From Parietichytrium sp. I65-24A (Eukaryota; Sar; Bigyra; Thraustochytrida; Thraustochytriidae), in assembly GCA_012862575.1 (NCBI GenBank), contig BLSF01000003.1, positions 868,001 through 932,000 on the forward strand: DNA of 64,000 nucleotides, in the 5' to 3' direction. The position numbers and the translations under genes were made by a program. Under the pieces are notes generated by a model. That model was not told the DNA's origin. It was given only the letters and a program-made list of their open reading frames with translations, and made no database searches. This document shows positions 29,422 through 38,854 of this stretch, one piece after another (within the stretch, counting starts at the first letter, position 1; every line of letters begins with the position of its first letter).

Positions 29422-29555
29422 GAAATTGCGTGTCTTTCGAGTGTATTCGAGTATATTCGAGTTCGAGTTCCCATCCCGACGATCCCAACAATCCCGACTC
29501 GACTTTTTGACGCTGAGCAGCAGAACGAAAAAGGTGCTCGAAGGCTATCTGTGAT

Positions 29556-29556
29556 A

Positions 29557-29592
<36 letters not shown>

Positions 29593-29593
29593 A
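29556..29593. repeat. (AAAG)n microsatellite
   Basis: About nine perfect aaag units. Confidence 0.95.
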
Positions 29594-29821
29594 GGAGATC
29601 ATCACTGGCAGTTGAAGAACGCAAGCGCATTAAAATGAAACTCTGCAGAGAAACAGGAAGAAAAGATAAAATGGCTTGTGGATGTTTATTCAAGAAGAAG
29701 TGACCCGGACAAAGAAGCCTCGCTTCGGCCCTGCACTTTTTTGGGAGGTGGTATGTATGCTGATATTAAGGACAATACGAAAAGAGAACCTTGGCAACAA
29801 GTGGCCGCGCAAAAGCCTTAC

Positions 29822-31258
29822 TTATGGCTCAGGGACAGCGATTTTGTTCTTCTCCAAAGTGTTGATGAGCTTCTCAACGTACTTGTTGAGCTTGTCGACC
29901 TCGTCCTGGAGCTGCTTGGAGCTCTTGACAGCCTTGAAGGCAGGGGCGGCAGAAGCAGTATCCTTCGACTTGGTCTTGACCTGGTCTGGGTCCATAGACT
30001 GGAGGATCGGCTTCTTGTTTTTGCCCGCAAAGAAGTCGTCCGCTGACACAGCTGGCTTTCCAGCATAGCAGTCCGGGAACAAGTCTGACTGGAAGAGGTC
30101 AGATTTACGAGGGCAGATAAAGCTGAGTGGCTCCACAGAGTTGCTAGTCAACTTGAGCATGCGAGCGACTTCGCAGCCCATCACATTCACGCTGCGCTTT
30201 GGAAGCATGGCAAGGCCGCGGCATGGGGAAGAAGCGCGGAAGTCCTCAATCTGGAACTGCCATGGCGCATCGTCCACGATCTCGTAGTAGCGGATGTTTC
30301 CATCTCCCTTGCCACCGAGGAAGAGGATATTGGTGTCTTCGTCGAAGAATGGCATGATCACGCCTGCAGCCTGGTCAATGTCGACAGAGGTCACTGGGGT
30401 GGAGAGCTTCTTTGGGTCCCAGATCTTGAACTGGCGCTTGCTCTGGCGGGTGAAGCCAACACTGCAAAGTTTATCGTGGGTGCCGAGCCAGACCAGCTTG
30501 CTGGTCTTGGTTCCGTTGTGTGCCTCCACCTCGCCAGTGACAGAGCCGGAACGTGGGTCGATGAGGCGCATCATCTTGTCCTTGGACGATGTGCAGAGCA
30601 GGCTACCGTCGTAGCTCCAGATGACATCCTGAAGGAGCTCCTTGTGGTCGCTGATGGTAACTTTGCATTCACCCTTCTCCACATCCCACACCTTGACGGT
30701 GGTGTCCGCAGAGCCAGTCGCGAGCACGTGCTCAGCGGTTGGGTGGAAACGAGTCACGACCACCTTTCTTTGATGGTCGTGCAAGTCCACAAGAGGATCA
30801 GACTGGCTCTCAGTGAGGCCGCCTGGTGGGATGCCCCAGATCTTGACAGTGCAGTCGTCACCTCCAGTCGCAATGATGTTTTCATGGAAAGGGTTGAAGT
30901 CAAAGTCCAAGACAGGCCCCTTGTGTCCGTCGAGCACAGCTGGCTGTGCTGGGAAACGTCCGGGGTTATCCAGAGAATGGATCGCAAGGGATCCACCTCC
31001 AACGGCCAGAGGCACTGCAAAGTACATCGTGTTTGCCTTGATGTAGTTGTGGTCTCCGGTGGCCGTGCTCAGCCTAAAGTTGGAGTAGTGCTCCTCCGGC
31101 TTGCTCGGCTGGCAGTACACATGGCGCACCTATTCCCGTCACCCGCAAAAGAAACATTCCATTCTCGTCCGTCAGTCAACCGCCAAACATCTCATCCCCC
31201 CACCTCGCCCATCCTCCTTGCACAAACTCACCTTACTCTGTCGCACGAACCTGGACAT
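29822..31258 (-). CDS. Coronin (two exons)
   Basis: Exon 1 is 31232-31258 (nine codons, MSRFVRQSK), the intron is 31130-31231 (102 nt, GTGAGT...ATAG) and exon 2 is 29822-31129. Joined in phase 0, they give MSRFVRQSKVRHVYCQPSK, the classic coronin N-terminus, 444 residues in all. A WD40 propeller follows (GHKGPVLDFDFNPFHENIIATGGDD, VLATGSADTTVKVWD, LLCTSSKDKMMRLIDPRSG, RQFKIWDPKK), then the coronin C-terminal extension (SSPCRGLAMLPKR, EVARMLKLT, DLFPDCYAGKPAVSADDFFAG), and a short C-terminal coiled coil (about 408-438). Coronins bind F-actin and regulate Arp2/3 and cofilin. The tail is short, as in type I coronins. Confidence 0.95.
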
Positions 31259-33883
31259 CTTGCTCGAATCTCGTCACCCAACTCTCCTACTCTCCTGCGT
31301 TCCTGCAATCCACTGCTCTTCACTGTTCTGCTCCGTGATGGTCTGCGCTCTTGTAACTGACGAACTGATGACCTGATGAACGTGTGCGTCCAGCTCACCA
31401 AACGATAAGTGACTGACTTGCCGTCGCTAGCCTCTCTAGCCGCTCTAGCCCCTCCGCCCCTACTCCCCTACGCTATCCGGTAGCCAACCGTAGCATACTT
31501 GGACGCACTTTACGCGCCTGTGCTAGTACACAATTACACAATTACACAATACAATGCCTGCCTGGCCTGCCTTCTTCACACAACTAAACTATCTAAACTA
31601 TCTAAACACAGCGATAACTTTCTCCGTGACTTGTCTCTGTCGCTGTCGCTGCAGAGAGAGAGAGAGAGAAAAGCGAGAGAGAAAAGTGAGAGGAGTGAAG
31701 AGGGCGCTGAGAGGGGGGAAGAGGGGAGCGGAGCTCCTAAGAGGGTACTACTTTGCAGTCTAGCGACGCGGAGCGGATAGTTCAGAATATCCTACACCTG
31801 GTCAGGGGGGTAGACGGCGTTAGGCGATGATAGGAGTCCTTCCAGGTGGGTAGGTGCGCCTGGGTAGGCATACGAGTAGGGCGTAGGGAAGTGGGTATGG
31901 CGAGGGTAGAAGCAGCATAGGTGTGTAAATTGTGAGTTACTCGGTACTGGCGACTAATAACTACTACCAGAAACTTGTACCGATCGTGTGGATTCTGAAA
32001 GAGTAGAGGGAGGAGCAGGAATACTAGGTAAGTAGCTAGCTAGCTACTACATATGGAATCATCAGCAGTGTGCGGTTCCAGTCTAGCCCCGCTAAGTTCA
32101 TCTATCATATCATTAAGACTACCTTAGCCGCCGACTCTCTCTCACGATCCCTTGTCTAGACATGGGCAGTAATGACCTCATAAGAGTCGAAAGATAGCTA
32201 TGCTTTTACATACGGGAATCGCTGATGAGGACGAGAAGGAGAAGTGCGCTCACTGACCGCTACACCCCCACCCACCTTCCCGTTCCCCTAGGACATGTTT
32301 AGTTGCGACTAGAACCAGAGGAGTTGGGCGTTCTCACACTCGCTGGCGGTTATCTCGAGTACTACTAAAAAGCGTGGCTGTACACTACGGGGAACGTGTT
32401 GCCCTCCTCCTTCCAACTCTTCGCAATCTTCACAATTCTCTCTCCATGTGCGCACTCTAGTTGTTTTCCCTATCTGGCAGCACCCCCCGGTGACCTCCCC
32501 TAGCCCATCTACCTCTTACCTTACGACTGTTTCCTTGCTATCGGATGTGCTATATGTGCGGAGTAGAACTTGGCAAGATTTTGGAAGGCATATTAGACTG
32601 GAAGGGTAGCTAGGTAGTAAGAACCTGGCAAAGGAGAGCGCCAAGTGCAATGCGGTGCAGCAGCGCATGACTTGGAACGGATGTGTGCCCACATTCTCTC
32701 TCTCTCTTTTTTTGTCTTTTCTTTGTTTGATGACTTGGGAGCCTTCTTTCTTCTCGCTTTTCTCCTCTCTCTCATGTCTCTTCTCGCTTGCCGCGCTGTT
32801 GTCTTCTTTCAAGAGACATGTGAATGAACGAACGATGATGGTTCACAGGTTTGCTCCTTACTTTCGCAATTCGCAATTCCTTTCACTGTTATTTTTTTTC
32901 CGCAGTGTGCATCCTGCTATTGTTTGTGCACAGGTGTGTCAATCAACTCAATCAATCAATCAATCAAGCAGGCAATCACCGTGACATTGTGCAAGTCAAT
33001 TGTGTGAAAAGAACAACAACAATGAACAATGCACGCATGAATGTATCGCGGAGAAAGGACAAGAGGAAGGAAGAAGCAAAGATGGAGCAACGCGGGATGC
33101 AGAACAACAGGGGGACGGAGGGATGGATGGATGTAGTAAGGCAAGGAGGGAGGGAGAGAGAGAGGGAGGGAGGGAGCAAAGCGGAGAACATTAACTTTCA
33201 ATGAATGTGGATCATCAGCTTATCAGCTTGGTTGGCTAATGGATACGACCTTGTATGGCGCATCGGGCCAATATAGCTGAGAAGGGAGGGGGACGGGGCG
33301 AGGGAAGTGAGTGGGTAGATAGGGTAGATGGGTGGATGGATGGAATAAACTCATCGTGGACAACGTGTGCTTGCGCGAGGAGCCTGAAAGAGGCATCACA
33401 AGTGATGGACGAGTTCTGGGTCTTATCTGCCGTGCATGTGTGTGTGCCACCCGCGCATTGACAAAACTTGGAGCCGACTTCTTCTTCGCATTGACCTTAC
33501 TGAGTGCCAAGGTGCATGAGAATGCACAAGACGACAGCGCGTTGCGCGAGTCTTGAAAGCGACCCTGCTCATTATTGAGGTGCCATGTGCGCACTTGAGA
33601 GATCAGAAGATCAAACAGATCAAATCAAACCGTTTGAGAGCGCAGTGCACACCACATGCACAGTGCACACTGGGAGTATCGCCAAAGATCTCGTTTCTTC
33701 TGGCTTCTGAGTCTCTTTTGACCTGTCATCGCGGACTGCCATGACAGTCAACGTCGTCAAAGTCAAGGATAAATTTCCCGTGCAATGCATAGGTGCCAAA
33801 TGTGCCAAATGTGGAACACGCAAAAAGAGTGCCAGTGAAAAGGAGATGGAACGTCTTTACGAGACATGAAAACAAAAACAAAT
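31259..33883. other. Intergenic region, low complexity, no protein gene recognised
   Basis: 2.6 kb. It contains purine-rich runs (about 31653-31730), a tagc repeat (about 32034-32047), a TCAATCAA run (32939-32967) and ggatggatgga / gggagggagg tracts (about 33117-33178 and 33300-33350). All frames are short and biased. Confidence 0.6.
33874..33878 (-). terminator. Pol III T-run, tRNA copy 1
   Basis: T5 on the minus strand, 5 nt past the tRNA 3' end. Confidence 0.8.
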
Positions 33884-33995
33884 GCCCTCAGCCAGGATCG
33901 AACTGGCGACTTATGGCTGACTAATGTCAGACATCCTGATGAACAGACTGTATATTATTATGAGACCATCACTCTACCTACTGAGTTATAAGGGC
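33884..33995 (-). tRNA. tRNA-Met(CAT), elongator, with intron (copy 1)
   Basis: On the minus strand the RNA reads GCCCTTA acceptor, ACTC/GAGT D-stem with AGTAGGTA loop, ATGGT/GCCAT anticodon stem, CTCATAA loop, GCCAG/CTGGC T-stem with TTCGATC loop, TGAGGGC acceptor. All four arms pair. The anticodon CAT is followed by an intron of about 40 nt at the canonical 37/38 site. G1:C72 and a normal T54 mark it as elongator rather than initiator. The A and B boxes are intact. Confidence 0.95.
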
Positions 33996-34193
33996 ATTGA
34001 ACCATCTGGCACACCAACAATGGAATACTTGTGCAATTCAGCTTTAGCATATGGCCGCCTCCTCAAATTGGCCAATCATTTCTGAGTGCGGCGGTGGCGG
34101 CAAAAAAAGAAGAAGAAAAAAGAAAGGAAAGTGAAGGCGGCAAAAAAAAAAGTAAATTCCATTTTTTTGGAATCTTTTGGAGCTCTGGAAAAC

Positions 34194-34199
34194 AAAAAA
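34194..34199 (-). terminator. Pol III T-run, tRNA copy 2
   Basis: T6 on the minus strand just past the tRNA. Confidence 0.8.
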
Positions 34200-34204
34200 C
34201 AAAT

Positions 34205-34317
34205 GCCCTCAGCCAGGATCGAACTGGCGACTTATGGCTGACTAATTGCCAGACATCCTGATGAACAGACTGTATATTATTATGAGACCATCACTCTACC
34301 TACTGAGTTATAAGGGC
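34205..34317 (-). tRNA. tRNA-Met(CAT) with intron (copy 2)
   Basis: Same mature sequence as copy 1; the intron is about 41 nt, one base longer (ttgcc for tgtc near its 3' end). It begins 209 bp from copy 1. Confidence 0.95.
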
Positions 34318-34392
34318 GGAGGGGATTTACATTGGTCAACATAAAAGGAAAGGCAGGCTCAACGCCACCAAAACTTGCGGCTTGGAAGACCC

Positions 34393-34397
34393 AAAAA
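34393..34397 (-). terminator. Pol III T-run, tRNA copy 3
   Basis: T5 on the minus strand just past the tRNA. Confidence 0.8.
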
Positions 34398-34402
34398 CAA
34401 AT

Positions 34403-34515
34403 GCCCTCAGCCAGGATCGAACTGGCGACTTATGGCTGACTAATTGCCAGACATCCTGATGAACAGACTGAATATTATTATGAGACCATCACTCTACCTA
34501 CTGAGTTATAAGGGC
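34403..34515 (-). tRNA. tRNA-Met(CAT) with intron (copy 3)
   Basis: Same mature sequence; the intron is that of copy 2 with one substitution (gaatatt for gtatatt). Confidence 0.95.
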
Positions 34516-34660
34516 TGTGTGATTTCAGACGACGTGTCATCTGATACATCTTCAACGAGCAATGGCGTAAGTAAAAGACTCGACAGAAACTGACCTCAAA
34601 AACCAAAAGAAACCACCCTCACGGAGTTTTCAATCAAAATGCGGTACAGAATTTAAAAAC

Positions 34661-34666
34661 AAAAAA
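34661..34666 (-). terminator. Pol III T-run, tRNA copy 4
   Basis: T6 on the minus strand just past the tRNA. Confidence 0.8.
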
Positions 34667-34670
34667 CAAT

Positions 34671-34781
34671 GCCCTCAGCCAGGATCGAACTGGCGACTTA
34701 TGGCTGACTAATGCCAGACATTCTGATGAACAGACTGATTTTATTATGAGACCATCACTCTACCTACTGAGTTATAAGGGC
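34671..34781 (-). tRNA. tRNA-Met(CAT) with intron (copy 4)
   Basis: Same mature sequence; the intron is shorter (about 39 nt) with a small deletion and a cattctg variant. Confidence 0.95.
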
Positions 34782-34783
34782 TG

Positions 34784-34787
34784 AAAA
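34784..34787 (-). terminator. Weak, distant Pol III T-run, tRNA copy 5
   Basis: The first T4 lies 25 nt past the 3' end of copy 5, directly before copy 4, so its transcript should carry a longer trailer. Confidence 0.5.
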
Positions 34788-34812
34788 GACCGAAGACCAA
34801 CCAAGATAATGT

Positions 34813-34923
34813 GCCCTCAGCCAGGATCGAACTGGCGACTTATGGCTGACTAATGTCAGACATCCTGATGAACAGACTGAATTTATTATGAGACCATCAC
34901 TCTACCTACTGAGTTATAAGGGC
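34813..34923 (-). tRNA. tRNA-Met(CAT) with intron (copy 5)
   Basis: Same mature sequence; the intron is about 39 nt. Unlike the others it has no T-run within the first 20 nt downstream. Confidence 0.95.
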
Positions 34924-35405
34924 GTCTTCACCACTTGGTTGCCCCCGTCCCTCGACCGTCGATCAATATACCCACCCCAATTGCTCACACATAAAAAAGT
35001 TCTGTTTCTTGTTGTGCACAAGATTGACTGTCAAGGAAAGGAAAGGAAAGGAAAGGGAGAGAAAGGCGAGCGCGAAAGAAATCTGTGAACGAATTCGGTC
35101 GCGCGCACGGCATTCAGCGACGAAAGTCTAGAAACCAAAGGGTCCTCGCCTCGTCCTCGCGCGGTCAGTGAGAGGAGAACAACGCAGTCGTGGAGGAGGA
35201 ATTGTGTTTACTGAGCGCGTGCCGACTCGGGGCCCAAGTGGTCGGCTTTCGTTGGTTTTGACTTTGATTTTGGTTTTGGTTTTGGTGTTGTTTTTGGTGC
35301 TGTTCTCGTCGCCGCTGTTGCGCGCGAATTGTGTCAAAAGGCCAGGCAGTGTGGACGCTATACTACTTGGGAGGTGAGGGGAAGCGAGGCTCGCAAAATA
35401 GGAAA
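34924..35405. other. Spacer between tRNA array and phosphorylase gene
   Basis: Divergent promoter region. It contains aaagg repeats (about 35036-35055) and a ttttggttttggtttt tract (about 35263-35300) in the phosphorylase leader. No gene was seen. Confidence 0.6.
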
Positions 35406-37007
35406 ATGACGCTCGTGTTGAGCGGAGTTGTCTGGCGGAGGGCGTGCCATAGCGCCGCTTGCGGCAGGCGTGTTCGGCCATGGCAGAAACATTTTGGAAG
35501 GGAAACATCAGCGCTCGCGAAGAATAGCAATGACGCAGCTGCGAAAGCAGGCTTTCCTGAAAGTAGCGCCTCCGAGGAGCCTGAAGAGGTTCGTAATGAG
35601 TCAGATCCCGGCATTGCAGAGAAGAGAGAAAAGCCTGATGCACTGAAAATTCTCAAGACTTTGAGGGAGACACATTCCGTCTCGAACGAGCAGTTGCGAT
35701 GGGCTTTCAAGGGCTATGGAAAGGATCCCGATGCCATGGACGAGAGGCAAATGTCGGCGATGGTCATGGCCATTAGCTGTTTCGGGCTGTCGAATGCGTC
35801 TTCGCTGGAAGTGGCTCAGGCTATCCGGGACTCCGGGACTACACTGGAATGGCCAACAGAAGGCAGAAACCCTTCCGTTGGCCTTTATTCCGGCATTGGG
35901 GATAAAGCTTCTCTCATCGTCGCACCTGTCTGCGCGGCTTGTGGTGTAGACGTCCCCAAAATCTCGGACAGGGGTTTTTTGGGGGGCATCGTGGACAAGC
36001 TTGACTGTATTCCAGGTCTGCGCACAAACCTCGAAGTTGAGGAGTTTCAGGCAATCGTAAGCCAAGTGGGGGCAGCCATGAGTGGGCCTTTTCCCTCTCT
36101 TGCACCGGTTGATAGGTCGCTCAGGGCAATATTCGACGCTGTTGCGCCTGGGCAACCGGAGCTAAAGTCTGCCTCCATACTTGCACGGTTGCTTGCTTCA
36201 AACGCGGACGCATTCATTTTTGATATCAAGACTGGATCTGGTATGCTCAGTAGATTTGACGCGCTCGAACTGGCCCAGTCGCTCGTGAGCCTCTCCCAAA
36301 TGGCAGGGAAACGTGCGAGTGGTTTTGTGACAGAGATGAACCAGCCCTTTGGGTACGCCATTGGAAGCTACTTTGAACTAGTCGAGTGCTATAAGCTCCT
36401 CTCTGGAGACACCGGGAAAAACAGCAGTCTTGTGGACATGTGCACCTTGCTTTGTGCACAGGCGCTTCTTGTCTCTGGCAAATGCGATACCCTCGAGAAA
36501 AGTTTTGACATGGCTTTGGATGCCTTGATATCCAAGAGCGCCCTACGAAAGTTCGAGGAAATGGTGTCTGCCCAAGGCGGGGACTTGTCGCAGCTCAAAG
36601 CAGCGGTCAGCAATGACGACTATCCATACAAAAGCTCTCGTGCCATAGATATTTACTTCGACACTGACGATGCTGAAAAGTTTGGCCCCGAGAATCAAGT
36701 GCATATCGACTCTATCGACACGTTTGCTTTGGCAAAACTTGGCATCAAGCTTGGCGCGGCTCGCGACATACATGGGGCTGGCACACTGGATTTTGGAAGT
36801 GGAATCATACTTCATCAGACAGTCACCAACGTTGTGAATGTGGACAGCAAACTATGCACACTGTACACTAACGATGACTCTTTAAGTGATGCAGAACTCT
36901 TTCAAGAGGCAAAAGCAGCTTTCACGCTAAAAACTGGAACTCCGACTCCACGCCCGCTTTTGCTGTATTACGTCTCTGAGAAGAATGACACGACTCGTCT
37001 CAATTGA
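35406..37007 (+). CDS. Divergent thymidine/pyrimidine-nucleoside phosphorylase, probably mitochondrial
   Basis: 533 residues from ATG 35406; the frame is open further upstream without an ATG. The leader is basic and acid-free for about 30 residues (MTLVLSGVVWRRACHSAACG), like a mitochondrial presequence. The core follows DeoA/TYMP: AlphaNTD (about 80-145), GDKASLIVAPVCAACGVDVP, SLAPVDRSL, ASILARLLA, DIKTGSGML with Lys275, TEMNQPFGYAIG, and a C-terminal domain with the late HxG-like segments degenerate. The family cleaves thymidine or uridine with phosphate. The signature normally SGRGLGHTGGTxDKLE is SDRGFLGGIVDKLD (187-200), two residues shorter and lacking the His-Thr-Gly-Gly-Thr phosphate loop. 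It may have altered or lost activity. Confidence 0.8.
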   Translation: MTLVLSGVVWRRACHSAACGRRVRPWQKHFGRETSALAKNSNDAAAKAGFPESSASEEPEEVRNESDPGIAEKREKPDALKILKTLRETHSVSNEQLRWAFKGYGKDPDAMDERQMSAMVMAISCFGLSNASSLEVAQAIRDSGTTLEWPTEGRNPSVGLYSGIGDKASLIVAPVCAACGVDVPKISDRGFLGGIVDKLDCIPGLRTNLEVEEFQAIVSQVGAAMSGPFPSLAPVDRSLRAIFDAVAPGQPELKSASILARLLASNADAFIFDIKTGSGMLSRFDALELAQSLVSLSQMAGKRASGFVTEMNQPFGYAIGSYFELVECYKLLSGDTGKNSSLVDMCTLLCAQALLVSGKCDTLEKSFDMALDALISKSALRKFEEMVSAQGGDLSQLKAAVSNDDYPYKSSRAIDIYFDTDDAEKFGPENQVHIDSIDTFALAKLGIKLGAARDIHGAGTLDFGSGIILHQTVTNVVNVDSKLCTLYTNDDSLSDAELFQEAKAAFTLKTGTPTPRPLLLYYVSEKNDTTRLN

Positions 37008-37425
37008 CCGTGGAATAGTTTTATACCTCTTCATATTTATTTTAACTTTATTTCCCTAGGTATCGAAGCCATTTTTTATTTACCGTGAAAACAAAACAAC
37101 TCAGGCTGGTGGATGTACCTTTATGAAAGAGGGAGGCGAAGTAGAAACACCGGGATTTTCGCTCTGCAACGTTTTCCTATTCTTCGATCAATGAATATGA
37201 AAAGAAGAGCGCGAGTGCGTGGCTTCGTGACTCCTCGGACAGCTCTGAATGGATGCAACGCAAGGAGGACGGGGAGCCAAGTCAAGATCAATGACAACAG
37301 TTTTCTTTGTTTTTTAGTCCTTTTCTAGAAAATGGCAAGATAATTATCGTATTGGGTGCTTGTGACGAGTGCGGCATCGCTTTTTCAATCACCGAGATCA
37401 AGTGCAAATCCAGTTGCTTCGCTTC
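37008..37425. other. Spacer between convergent genes
   Basis: AT-rich 3' flanks of the phosphorylase and Rieske genes; no gene was seen. Confidence 0.6.
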
Positions 37426-38854
37426 TTACCACTCCAGCTCATTCTCCGCCATTTTCTTACTATTCTCAGTGTAAAACTGCATGTAATAGCGCCGGAATGC
37501 TGGGAACGGGCCGTCTCCACTGACAAGCATTGGGTGCTCTTTGTAGGTCTTGTTCTCCCACACCTCACGGTCCTGCTCTAGCGCGCGGGCAGCCAATATG
37601 CTCATCGCATAACCCATGAATCGCGGGATATACCTCTCAGCCCACCACCTCGACTCAACGTAAACCTTGAACGGCGCAACTGGCAACAAAGTCTTGATCA
37701 TGCGCATTTCGCCAAACACGGTCTTGACTGAAAAATGCACGATGGTAGGCCCTTCAAACGTCACTTGCACGTCAATCGAGCGCAGAATGAACTGTGGAAT
37801 GATTGAAAATTTGCCAAAGAGAAAAAGCTTCACCATGCGCTCCTCAAAAAAGCACACATGCGGTCTGTCTTTCATAGAAAAGTAATCCGCCTTGAGTTCG
37901 TGCTGTCCAAATATGAAGTGCTCCAAGACAGGGAATGGCAAAGGCCGGTGCAAGGTCTCTATCACAGGTGCCGGAACAAAAGAATCTGTCAATCCACGCT
38001 TTTCCCTTGGCCTTTAACGCAACGGTCAAACTTACGAAAGTGAAAGTAATCCGCAGAGTCTATTTTTATTACGTTTTGTTTTTCCAGGCGTGCTCACAAA
38101 GTCAGGCCCAAAAGCTCCATTCCACCAATCGAGCGACAAAGTAACCAAAACACTACTTACTCATGTGCATCTCCAAAACGTGCTGATCGAACACCATCTG
38201 CCTTGATGTAACGAAATAGAACCTGTCCTCCATACAGTCCTTATGATACTCCAGCTCCCACTGTGGCTCCTGCTTGTCTTCTTCCGCGTGGAACCAAAGA
38301 AAAACCATGCCTAGATGCTCCTTCACATGATAGGACGTGGTTTTAGCGCGCTCAGGAACTGCAGTGCGGCAGTAAGGGATGGTCACAGCTTTGCCGTCTG
38401 TGTCAAACTCCCATCCATGAAATGGGCAGCGCAGGTGACCATCCACGATCGTTCCACCTTTCCCTAGATGAGCTCCGAGATGCGGGCAAAATGCGTCCAG
38501 GATGCCAACTTTTCCATCTTTGCCGCGGAACGCCACTAGCTCGCGGCCAAGAGCGCTAATGGTCTTGACTTGGTTATTGCTTACGTCGAGAGAAGAGCAC
38601 ACGCGAATCCAGCCATTCGGGTAAGGTGGTGGGAAAGACTTTTCCCTCATCTTTTTCATCTTTCTGCTGTTCTTATCGTAGAACTCCAAGCTGCGAACGT
38701 GCCTCGCGCGAAACAGCACCGCCTGCACAATGTACAGCGCCACAACCGCCGCTGCCCACAGCTTCCACGATGGCGACTCTGCCACCCATTCTTCGACGCT
38801 CCGCACGGCGTGGGACGGCGTCGGCATTGATTTCCACAGTTCGTTCACCGCCAT
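37426..38854 (-). CDS. Rieske oxygenase, Neverland/DAF-36 (cholesterol 7-desaturase)-like, three exons
   Basis: Exon 1 38161-38854, intron 38060-38160 (GTAAGT...ATAG), exon 2 38036-38059 (24 nt), intron 37959-38035 (GTAAGT...ATAG), exon 3 37426-37958; 416 residues. The start is ATG 38854. A membrane helix lies near residues 37-53 (LWAAAVVALYIVQAVLF); the Rieske 2Fe-2S motif CPHLGAH ... CPFHGW is at about 122-145. The mononuclear iron motif appears only after splicing: NSADYFHFQTLH, giving the D-x2-H-x4-H pattern of the family, and continues RPLPFPVLEHF. The C-terminal half has PTIVHF and the late LEQDREVWENK block. Family members remove hydrogens at C7 of sterols in the ER membrane; sterol substrate here is inferred. 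Confidence 0.88.

Larger units (their letters stand above)
28365..29821. other. Intergenic region with several simple repeats
   Basis: Contains the promoter side of the carnitine acyltransferase, a ggttgtgca-type repeat block (about 29304-29380), gtgtata repeats (29381-29421) and an AAAG microsatellite (29556-29593). No gene was recognised. Confidence 0.6.

Noticed and set aside
37959-37992. Alternative acceptor at 37986 for the Rieske gene
   Set aside because: It inserts nine extra residues and breaks the D-x2-H-x4-H spacing; the 37959 acceptor restores it exactly.
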